A stretch of DNA of 44,668 nucleotides, taken from the NCBI GenBank assembly GCA_903872185.1, contig CAIQJL010000165.1, positions 1 through 44,668 of the forward strand, read 5' to 3'. A program made the translations under genes and the position numbers. Of the stretch, positions 10,601 through 18,784 are shown piece by piece. Under the pieces are notes generated by a model, which was not told the origin of the DNA, did no database searches, and saw only the letters and a list, made by a program, of their open reading frames with translations. Every line of letters starts with the position of its first letter. Position 1 is the stretch's first letter. The stretch comes from an uncultured Bacteroidota bacterium (GTDB lineage: Bacteria; Bacteroidota; Bacteroidia; Bacteroidales; GWA2-32-17).

Positions 10601-11239
10601 GATGCAAAAAAGTTATTAAATAGAATAGCTGATGAAAAGTTATTAAGCGCAGATGCTGTTATTGGCATATTTCCAGCATACTCTGAGAAAAATAAGGTGT
10701 ATTTTAATTCAAATGAAAATTCAATCAAAGAAATTGAATTTCCTCGTAATCGTGAACCAAAAGATGATAGCCAGCCTAATCTATGTTTGTCTGATTTTAT
10801 TGCTCCAAAAGAATTGAATTTTACTGATTACATTGGAATGTTTGTAACAACTGCAGGAATGGGAGCTGAAAAAATTGAAAAACAATTTAAAGATGCCGGT
10901 GATGAGTATTCTGCACTTATGGTTAGAATTCTTGCTGACCGTTTAGCAGAGGCACTTGCAGAGTATCTGCATGAGAAAATAAGAAAAGAAATTTGGGCAT
11001 ATTCTCCAAACGAAAATGTTAATGTTGAGGAAATGCTTAAAGAAAAATATCGTGGAATAAGGCCAGCGCCTGGTTATCCAAGTTGTCCGGAACATAAATT
11101 AAAAGAAATAATTTTTAATGAGCTAAATGTTACGAAAAATATTGGAGCCTCATTAACTGAAAGCTATTCGATGATGCCTGCTGCTACTGTTTCTGGATTT
11201 TATTTTGCACATCCCGAATCAAGGTATTTTGGAACATAG
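7682..11239 (+). CDS. metH: Cobalamin-dependent methionine synthase
   Basis: [70 protein letters not shown] (B12 binding); [14 protein letters not shown] activation domain. Confidence 0.97.
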   Translation: [1185 protein letters not shown]

Positions 11240-11318
11240 AAATCAAGTTCGTAGAATTGTAATTTATAAGATATGGGTAATAAAAGTTGTTTTTATTATA
11301 CTAAATTGAAATAATTCA

Positions 11319-11430
11319 TAGTCCAATTATAAGATTACAACACTCGGTTATCCTGAGGCACTCGAAGGATATGCACAGAGCCTACCACACATGTTTCGAG
11401 AACCTCAACATGACCCCATTTATTGGACTA
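11319..11430. repeat. MITE-like palindromic element with terminal inverted repeats TAGTCCAAT...ATTGGACTA
   Basis: 9-bp terminal inverted repeats at 11319 and 11430; internal inverted arms GGTTATCCTGAGGCACTCGAAGGAT (11346-11370) and ATGTTTCGAGAACCTCAACATGACC (11391-11415). Confidence 0.7.
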
Positions 11431-11482
11431 GCAGATAAATCAGTTTGGTATTATTTTGTATCTTTGATTAAAATATTCTAAA

Positions 11483-12022
11483 ATGAGCGAGCAGTCTTCA
11501 ACTCCAGATTTGGATAAAATAAGAGAAACTCTTAAGAAACTTGCAGTACTTGCAGAGAGAGGTGAAGAAAACGAAAGGCAAACTGCGTTAGGCTTATTGC
11601 AACGTCTTTTACAAAAGTATAATTTAAATGTTCCCGATTTAATAAATGCTGATTTAAAAGAACGGGAGTTTGGTTATTCTTCACGAGATAATCTAACTAT
11701 ACTTTCTCAATGTATTTGGTCTATTAGCCCAGAGGCTCAGGTTTCATTCGATTCGGGTAAAAATAAAGTATATGTAAAATTAAAGAGCTCTGATTATATT
11801 GAAGTAGTTGAAAAATTTCTATATTATTATCCTTTATATGAAAAAGAAAAAATGAAGTTAATGTTAGCATTTATTTGTAAACATGGATTAACAACTACTA
11901 CTTCATCATGTGGTAATAACGAAAATATGAGCGAACAGGAAGTGCGACAAGTTGTTGTTATGATGCAAGGAATGGATAAAGGTTCGTTTATAACAAATAA
12001 AAAAATGATCGAAAAAAAATAG
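11483..12022 (+). CDS. DUF2786-like domain protein
   Basis: N-terminal KIRETLKKLAVLAERGEENERQTALGLLQRLLQKYNL resembles DUF2786 (KI..LLALA.....NE...A...A..L..KYGL). Confidence 0.5.
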   Translation: MSEQSSTPDLDKIRETLKKLAVLAERGEENERQTALGLLQRLLQKYNLNVPDLINADLKEREFGYSSRDNLTILSQCIWSISPEAQVSFDSGKNKVYVKLKSSDYIEVVEKFLYYYPLYEKEKMKLMLAFICKHGLTTTTSSCGNNENMSEQEVRQVVVMMQGMDKGSFITNKKMIEKK

Positions 12023-12034
12023 GTTAATACTAGT

Positions 12035-13168
12035 ATGAATCCAATTCCATTTAATAAACCTTTTTTTAGCGGTAATGAGTTAAAATACATTACAGAAGCG
12101 ATTAATTATGGAAAAATATCTGGCAATGGTGTTTTCACAAATAAATGTCATGCTTTTTTCGAAAATAAATATGGATTTGGCAAATGTCTTTTGACTTCCA
12201 GTTGTACCGATGCTCTAGAAATGGCGGCATTACTTATAGATATTAAGCCAGGTGATGAAGTTATTGTACCGTCATATTCTTTTGTGTCAACAGCAAATGC
12301 ATTTGCATTGCGAGGTGCCAGTTTGAAGTTTGCTGATTCAACAAATGTTTCGCCACATATTTCTCCCGAATCAATTGAGGAAGCTATAACATCAAGTACA
12401 AAAGCAGTTGTAATAGTACATTATGGAGGCGTAGCTTGTGATATGGAAAAAATTCTGGCTATAGTAAATAAGTATAATCTTTTTTTAGTTGAAGATTGTG
12501 CTCATTCCATTGATAGTTTTTGGAATGGTAAGCCTTTAGGCTCTTTAGGTAGTTTCGGAACTTTTTCTTTTCATGAAACAAAAAACATTATTTCTGGCGA
12601 AGGTGGACTATTAACAATAAACAGAATAGAAAACAGAAATCGCTCTGAAATTATTTGGGAAAAGGGCACGAATCGTGCAGCATTTTCAAGGGGCGAAGTA
12701 GAGAAATACAGTTGGATTGATTTAGGTTCTTCATATTTACCATCAGAGGTTACAGCAGCATTTTTATTTGCACAACTTGAATCATTAAATATTATACAGG
12801 AAAAGAGAATTAAAATTTGGAATCAATATTATTGTGGATTAAAATCATTGGAAGAACAAGGATATTTGGAATTGCCATTAATTCCTGATTATGCAACAAA
12901 TAATGGCCATCTTTTTTATTTGTTAGCTGATTCACTTGAAACAAGAAATAACCTTATTCAATTTCTTGCAAAGAGTAATATTAATGCTGTATTTCATTAT
13001 CTGCCCTTGCATCAATCACCTTTTATTCAAAAAGCAGGTAGTTCAAATGAATTAACTAATGTTTTTAAATATAGTAATCAACTTATACGCTTGCCATTAT
13101 TTTTTGAAATTACAGATGGACAAGTAGAATATATAATTCAAAAAATTACAGATTTTTATAAAAAATAA
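12035..13168 (+). CDS. dTDP-4-amino-4,6-dideoxy-sugar transaminase, RffA/WecE-like
   Basis: NKPFFSGNELKYI; LLTSSCTDALEMAALLIDIKPGDEVIVPSYSFVSTANAF; VEDCAHSIDS; FSFHETKNIISGEGG. Confidence 0.88.
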   Translation: MNPIPFNKPFFSGNELKYITEAINYGKISGNGVFTNKCHAFFENKYGFGKCLLTSSCTDALEMAALLIDIKPGDEVIVPSYSFVSTANAFALRGASLKFADSTNVSPHISPESIEEAITSSTKAVVIVHYGGVACDMEKILAIVNKYNLFLVEDCAHSIDSFWNGKPLGSLGSFGTFSFHETKNIISGEGGLLTINRIENRNRSEIIWEKGTNRAAFSRGEVEKYSWIDLGSSYLPSEVTAAFLFAQLESLNIIQEKRIKIWNQYYCGLKSLEEQGYLELPLIPDYATNNGHLFYLLADSLETRNNLIQFLAKSNINAVFHYLPLHQSPFIQKAGSSNELTNVFKYSNQLIRLPLFFEITDGQVEYIIQKITDFYKK

Positions 13169-13193
13169 AGGCTACCCTTTTGAGATAGCCTTT
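13167..13193. terminator. Bidirectional terminator hairpin AAAGGCTA-cccttttgaga-TAGCCTTT
   Basis: Perfect inverted repeat between convergent genes (12035+ and 13215-). Confidence 0.75.
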
Positions 13194-13214
13194 GTTATTT
13201 TACAATTAAACTTC

Positions 13215-14081
13215 TTATCTGTTGATTAAAAGTTTTAAACTGTATTTATGTGAATTATTTTCAGCATTTACATAATAAATTCCAATTGGTAAACTATTTG
13301 TTTCAATTGAAGTAACTGCGCTATTAGTTTTGGATGAAAGTACAGTTTGTCCAATCATGTTTATAACAGTTATATCATATTCTTCACCGTCTAAATTGAT
13401 GAACACATTCTCGTTTGCAGGATTTGGCCACATTGAAGGCATAAAGGTATTGTCTTCTGCAACTTCGGTAGCAGTTGTAAATGCTAAATCATCAATTAGT
13501 AAAATAGTTCCTAAAACAGCTGAAGTAGCTTGTGAAGATCTAAATGTAATATTAAATGTATCAGGAATAATTGTAGTTGGGCTATAAGTTAAAGGAATTG
13601 AGAATAAAGTGTATGTTGATACATTTTGACCTGCAACACTTAAAAATGTTTGATTCGCAAGCGTTAATCTGATTGAACCTGTCCATTTAGTCATAGTAAC
13701 CGTTACTGTCATTCTTTCAGCGCCGTTTCCTGCTGTATATTTGTAATATCCGTGGAATTCGGTTGGTTTACTAGAAATAGGAATACCACCTGAAACTGAT
13801 TGCGTAGTTAAATTTACATTTCCTAATGTAAGTATTCCAGAAATATTACCCGCAGAACCGCTCATATCAGCAGCAGAAGAAACAATTTGTGCCGCATAGT
13901 TTCCACTTCGTTTATCTGTTGATTGACGAATGTAATTAACAGAGTTATTATTGCTTTTCCAACTGCTAATAGTGGTAACGTTTGTCCAGCTTTCAAAGCC
14001 GCTATTAGGAACAGTTTGTGCTGATAAATAACATAGTCCTGTCATTAAAAACAAAGCAAAAAAAGTAGATAATTTTTTCAT
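13215..14081 (-). CDS. T9SS type A sorting-domain secreted protein (paralogue of 28678-29547)
   Basis: Signal peptide; VPNSGFESWTN; C-terminal MWPNPANENVFINLDGEEYDITVINMIGQTV...LPIGIYYVNAENNSHKYSLKLLINR. Confidence 0.8.
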   Translation of the reverse strand: MKKLSTFFALFLMTGLCYLSAQTVPNSGFESWTNVTTISSWKSNNNSVNYIRQSTDKRSGNYAAQIVSSAADMSGSAGNISGILTLGNVNLTTQSVSGGIPISSKPTEFHGYYKYTAGNGAERMTVTVTMTKWTGSIRLTLANQTFLSVAGQNVSTYTLFSIPLTYSPTTIIPDTFNITFRSSQATSAVLGTILLIDDLAFTTATEVAEDNTFMPSMWPNPANENVFINLDGEEYDITVINMIGQTVLSSKTNSAVTSIETNSLPIGIYYVNAENNSHKYSLKLLINR

Positions 14082-14180
14082 AGTTTTGTGAGATTAGATT
14101 TATTCACAATGCAAATATAAAAAAGTATTTCAAAATAATTAATTTTTAGACTAAACTTTTTAGAAAAAATTGAAAAAAAT

Positions 14181-14191
14181 GGTGCCAGCCC
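14181..14191 (+). promoter_or_regulatory. GGTGCCAGCCC motif upstream of sulfotransferase operon (candidate)
   Basis: GC-rich 11-mer in an AT-rich leader; near-identical to GGTGCTAGCCC on the minus strand at 24766-24776. Confidence 0.3.
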
Positions 14192-14286
14192 CCTATTCAT
14201 TGGAGTATAATTCTAAAAAAAAATTATTTTGGTAATAAAAAAATTATTTTTATTGTTTTTTTAGACCAATAAGCGTCAAAATATCC

Positions 14287-15318
14287 ATGATTAAAAGTCC
14301 AGAAATTATTTTTATTATTGGAAGGTCCCGATCGGGAACTACATTGTTAAGGACAATGCTTGATATGCATTCACTTATCTCAATTCCGAATGAATGTACT
14401 TTTATTTTACAACTTTCAGAAAAATATAAAAAAGTTAAATCCTGGACCCCAGAAAAAATTGAAAATTTTATTAGAGATCTTAAAAAAACATGGTTATTTG
14501 AAAATTTAAAACTTGATATTGATTTTTTAAAAATAAATCTATTGAATCTTGGTAAAGAGACTAATTTTCAGGAAATATGTAAACAAGTTATTCTGAATTC
14601 TCCATTAGCTGGTTCAAAACCCGATTTGAAATATGTTGGAGATAAAAACCCTTCATCTTCTTTAAACTTAAAAACAATTTATTCAATATTTGGAAAAAAT
14701 TGTAAATACATATACATTAACCGTGATTACAGAGATCAGTATTTATCTCAGATAAATGCCCGAATTGAAATACCAAATATTGTAGTTTCTGCTAAGCGTT
14801 GGGTAAAAGCATTCACTGATTTTTTAAAAGTATCAGAAAATAAAGATTCAATGTTTTATAATTTAAGATATGAAGATCTGGTAACCGAACCAGAGAAAAA
14901 ATTAATAGAAATCTGTGGTTTTTTAAATATTTCATATGATAATAAGATGCTTGAGTTTTATAATATAGAAAATATAAATAAATCATTTTCGGAAATTTCA
15001 CTTCAAGGTATTCATAGTAGTATTAAAAATCCAGTATCGAAAAATAGTATTGGTTTGTGGAAAAATAATTTGGCAGAAAGACAAATAAAAATTTTAGATA
15101 AAATTTGTGGGAAATATAAAGAACAATCAAGCTATAATGCAAATACAAAAATTAATTCTTTTGGGTTTTTTATAATAACATTACCGGGTTACCTGTTATA
15201 TCATTTTACAGTTTTATCTTCGTGTTTTATTAAATGGTTACCTTTTAATATATATATTAAACTTTCCGAGGGAGCTTTTCTAGGTAGTCTTTGGAATAGG
15301 TTACTTAGAAAAAAATAA
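14287..15318 (+). CDS. PAPS-dependent sulfotransferase family protein
   Basis: 5'-PSB motif IIGRSRSGTTLLRTMLD; 3'-PB region YINRDYRDQYLSQINAR. Confidence 0.85.
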   Translation: MIKSPEIIFIIGRSRSGTTLLRTMLDMHSLISIPNECTFILQLSEKYKKVKSWTPEKIENFIRDLKKTWLFENLKLDIDFLKINLLNLGKETNFQEICKQVILNSPLAGSKPDLKYVGDKNPSSSLNLKTIYSIFGKNCKYIYINRDYRDQYLSQINARIEIPNIVVSAKRWVKAFTDFLKVSENKDSMFYNLRYEDLVTEPEKKLIEICGFLNISYDNKMLEFYNIENINKSFSEISLQGIHSSIKNPVSKNSIGLWKNNLAERQIKILDKICGKYKEQSSYNANTKINSFGFFIITLPGYLLYHFTVLSSCFIKWLPFNIYIKLSEGAFLGSLWNRLLRKK

Positions 15319-15320
15319 AC

Positions 15321-16622
15321 ATGCAGAAAAAAATTAGCAACGATATCCTTAAATTTCTTTTAAGTAATATTTTTACTTTAGTTTTATTAGCTGTATCTGG
15401 AATTATTCTTGTCAGAATTCTTGGCCCATCACAAACAGGACGGTTTATTTCAATTTATATAATTCCAAGTATGTTAATTCGATTAACAATGCTAGGGTCA
15501 AGAAAAACAGCAATTACTCATTTTGGTGAAAAAACTTATTCCGATAATGAGATAGTAACGTCTCTTCTTTTTATCTGGATTTTTAGCAGTTTAATGGCAG
15601 TAATTATTTGCACAGCAAATTTTGCTGTCATGCAACATGCAGATATGAATACGCTTACGCACATATTTGTTCTTTCAACTATACCTCTTCGTTTATTTAT
15701 TTTTTATTCAATAAGTGTATTTGTTGGCAAAACAAAATATAACTTTTCAAATATATTTAAACTTCTTCCCGACCTGCTTAACTTCATTATTCTTCTTGTT
15801 TTTATTGCTTATGGTACAATAAATATAAAAGGTGCAATAGTTGCATATTTTTTCTCGAGTCTTGTAGTTGCTGTAATTTGTTTTTTTATGTTAATAAAAC
15901 ATTTTAAAATTAAATTTGAATTTAATAAAAAGATAATTAAATCATTGTCAACCGTTGGTTTTATAAACGCATTGACTCTTTTTGTTATGCAACTTAACTA
16001 TAGATTTGATATTGTTTTATTATATAAATATTCTACAAATTATCAGGTAGGAATTTTTGCATTAGGCACAGCATTAGCTATTGTTATTTGGATTATTCCA
16101 GATACTATTGGGCTAATTGTTAGGAAAAGAATCTTAAAAGCCATAAATCCTATTCTTATAAAACATGAAATTGCCGGTTTTTTAAGGGTTTCATTACTTC
16201 TGAGTATTTTGGTTTCTTTTATAATGTATTTTCTTGCCTCATTTATTTTTACTTTAGTTTTTGGAGAGAGTTTTAAAGAAAGTACAGTTATCTTTAGAAC
16301 AATACTTCCGGGTGTCTTTTTATTTATTATTTTCAGATCATTAAGTGGAGTTCTCCATTTGCTTTGTAATCCAGGAATTATTATTAAAATATTTGTTCCA
16401 GTTTTAATTGTAAATGTAATTCTTAATCTTCTGTGGATACCTTTGTATGGTGGAGTAGGAGCAGCGTGGGCTTCAAATGTAAGTTATGCATTAGGAGCAA
16501 TTACAACATTAATTGTGTTTTCTCAAAAAATGAAAATATCTTTGATTGATATTTTTAAATTTAGCTTTAACGATTTCAGTTTTATTAAAAAACTTTCAAA
16601 AATTGGAAGCCGAAAAAATTAA
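15321..16622 (+). CDS. Polysaccharide flippase (Wzx/MATE-like oligosaccharide translocase)
   Basis: Multi-TM protein; LAVSGIILVRILGPSQTGRFISIYIIPSM N-terminus; PLYGGVGAAWASNVSYALGA. Confidence 0.85.
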   Translation: MQKKISNDILKFLLSNIFTLVLLAVSGIILVRILGPSQTGRFISIYIIPSMLIRLTMLGSRKTAITHFGEKTYSDNEIVTSLLFIWIFSSLMAVIICTANFAVMQHADMNTLTHIFVLSTIPLRLFIFYSISVFVGKTKYNFSNIFKLLPDLLNFIILLVFIAYGTINIKGAIVAYFFSSLVVAVICFFMLIKHFKIKFEFNKKIIKSLSTVGFINALTLFVMQLNYRFDIVLLYKYSTNYQVGIFALGTALAIVIWIIPDTIGLIVRKRILKAINPILIKHEIAGFLRVSLLLSILVSFIMYFLASFIFTLVFGESFKESTVIFRTILPGVFLFIIFRSLSGVLHLLCNPGIIIKIFVPVLIVNVILNLLWIPLYGGVGAAWASNVSYALGAITTLIVFSQKMKISLIDIFKFSFNDFSFIKKLSKIGSRKN

Positions 16623-17661
16623 AAATCTACCCTTCTTTTTTATAATAGGAAGACCAAGAACCGGTACTACTCTTCTTCAGCTTTTTTTTGATGCCCATCC
16701 AAATGTTCAGATACCTTCTGAATGCATGCATGTTGGACAACTGTTTATTCATTATTCAAGCATTAAAAAATGGGACAATCAAATAATAGATAATTTTATT
16801 CAAGACTTTTGCAAAACCTGGCTATTTACTTTTGATAAATTTAATGTACCGCAAATCAAAGTAGATTTAACTGAAAATAAAGATGTACTGAATTATAGTA
16901 TGGTTTGTAAGATAATTGCAAAAAACTATAACACTGTTTACAAGAAAGAAGAGTTGCTATTATGCGGAGATAAAAACCCATTTTACTCGCAGGTTTTTGG
17001 TAGTATTTTTCGAGTTGTTGATAATTCTAAATTTATTCATTTAGTGAGAGATCCCCGAGATACTCATATATCACTTTTTAACACAAGATTTGTATCACCA
17101 TCAATAACATATAACACTAAGCGATGGGTTAATTCAGTTAAAACTCTTGATGCATATTCAAAACATTTTCCAAATTTAATTTATACTCTCAGATATGAAG
17201 ATTTAGTAGTTGAACCTGAAAAATATTTAAAAGAGATCTGTGCTTTTTTAAACATACCGTTTTCTTCTGAAATGCTAAATTACCTTGACGAAAAAGAGAA
17301 TCTAACTAAGGTTGCTTTTGTAAATGATGGGTATAAACAAAAATATCATTTAAGTGTTTGCGAAAAAGTAAATACCAAAAAAATTGGCCAATGGAAAACC
17401 CGGCTTAGTGCTGGTAAAATAAAGAAAGCCGAAAAAGTAGCAGGTACTTGGTTAGAAAAATATGGATATGAGAGGAAATATAAATCATCTGGATTGTGGT
17501 CATATTTTTCTACTTTGCCAGGGTTATTTTTATATCATTTTATAGAATGGGAAAGAAGACAATTAGTACATTTACCAAAAAAATGGCAACTAAAAATTGC
17601 TCTAAAATCACATATACCATTTTTATTCTGGTGGAAATTTTATGGTAATAAAAAATTATAG
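16546..17661 (+). CDS. Sulfotransferase family protein; true start probably later (e.g. TTG at 16603)
   Basis: FFIIGRPRTGTTLLQLFFDAHPNVQIPSECM; HLVRDPRDTHISLFNTRF. The ATG at 16546 overlaps the flippase by 77 nt. Confidence 0.85.
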   Translation: MIFLNLALTISVLLKNFQKLEAEKIKNLPFFFIIGRPRTGTTLLQLFFDAHPNVQIPSECMHVGQLFIHYSSIKKWDNQIIDNFIQDFCKTWLFTFDKFNVPQIKVDLTENKDVLNYSMVCKIIAKNYNTVYKKEELLLCGDKNPFYSQVFGSIFRVVDNSKFIHLVRDPRDTHISLFNTRFVSPSITYNTKRWVNSVKTLDAYSKHFPNLIYTLRYEDLVVEPEKYLKEICAFLNIPFSSEMLNYLDEKENLTKVAFVNDGYKQKYHLSVCEKVNTKKIGQWKTRLSAGKIKKAEKVAGTWLEKYGYERKYKSSGLWSYFSTLPGLFLYHFIEWERRQLVHLPKKWQLKIALKSHIPFLFWWKFYGNKKL

Positions 17662-17677
17662 AAATAGCTGATTAAAT

Positions 17678-18754
17678 ATGAGTAATTCTGAATCAGAAAA
17701 TATAAAATCAATTCCTTTCTTTTATATTATCGGACGTCCCCGATCAGGAACTACTTTGCTCCAATTATTTTTTGATGCCCATCCGAATGTGCAGATTCCT
17801 TCTGAATGCATGTATATTGCTCATTTGTTAGGTCATTATAGAACAGTGAAATTCTGGACCAGAATTGAGATTGAATCATTTGTTCATGATTTAAGTAATT
17901 TATGGCTTTTTAGTCTTGAAAAATTTAATATTAATAAAATTGAAGAAGAGTTAATTGCGAATTCAAGTAGCTTAACTATTGATATTGTTTTTAAAATTGT
18001 TGCAAAAAATTATAACAGTATATACGAAAAAAAAGAATTATTACTTTTAGGAGATAAAAATCCATTTTATTCTCAGGTTTTTGGAGCAATATTTAATGCA
18101 ATTCCAAATGCTAAATTCATTCTTTTAATTAGAGATCCTAGAGACAATCATATTTCTCTTTTCAACTCCCGTTTCACCGCTCCATCAATAACATATGATA
18201 CGATGTATTGGAAAAAAGCAATTCGTTCAGTTGAGCGTTTTCAACAATATTATCCAGAAAGATTTTACATTTTAAAATACGAAGATTTAGTTAAAGAAAC
18301 AGAAAAATATGTAAAAGAAATGTGTGAATTTTTGGGGATCCCTTTTTTGCCAGAAATGCTTAAATATCGAGAACGAAAAACAGATGACTTTACAAAAGTA
18401 GTTTTCACAAATGAAGCTTTTTTTAAAGCAAATCATACAAGTATTTTAGAACCAGTAAATACATCGAAAATTGATGGGTGGAAAACAAAATTAACAAAAT
18501 GTTCAATTAAAAAAGCTGAACGAGCTTCAGGTATCTATTTAGACAAATATTCTTATGTGAGATTAGACAAAACGCCTGGAATTTGGTCATATTTGTCAAC
18601 TATTCCGGGAAAGTTTTTATTTCATTTTATGGAATGGGTAAGTAGAAATGTTGTTATTTTGCCCAAAAGTTTGCAAATTAAAATTGTTCGCAATAATCAT
18701 AGAGTATTTGCTTTGTTATGGAAGGTATTTGTTCGAAAGAATAAAAAGTTGTGA
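17678..18754 (+). CDS. Sulfotransferase family protein (tandem paralogue of the previous gene)
   Basis: FFYIIGRPRSGTTLLQLFFDAHPNVQIPSECM; LLIRDPRDNHISLFNSRF. Confidence 0.88.
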   Translation: MSNSESENIKSIPFFYIIGRPRSGTTLLQLFFDAHPNVQIPSECMYIAHLLGHYRTVKFWTRIEIESFVHDLSNLWLFSLEKFNINKIEEELIANSSSLTIDIVFKIVAKNYNSIYEKKELLLLGDKNPFYSQVFGAIFNAIPNAKFILLIRDPRDNHISLFNSRFTAPSITYDTMYWKKAIRSVERFQQYYPERFYILKYEDLVKETEKYVKEMCEFLGIPFLPEMLKYRERKTDDFTKVVFTNEAFFKANHTSILEPVNTSKIDGWKTKLTKCSIKKAERASGIYLDKYSYVRLDKTPGIWSYLSTIPGKFLFHFMEWVSRNVVILPKSLQIKIVRNNHRVFALLWKVFVRKNKKL

Positions 18755-18784
18755 TTAATGTTTTGATGAATACTAATATCAATA

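Noticed and set aside
16546-16622. Possible frameshift or gene fusion between flippase and sulfotransferase
   Set aside because: Both frames are intact; overlap is explained by an over-long start call, with TTG at 16603 a plausible start.
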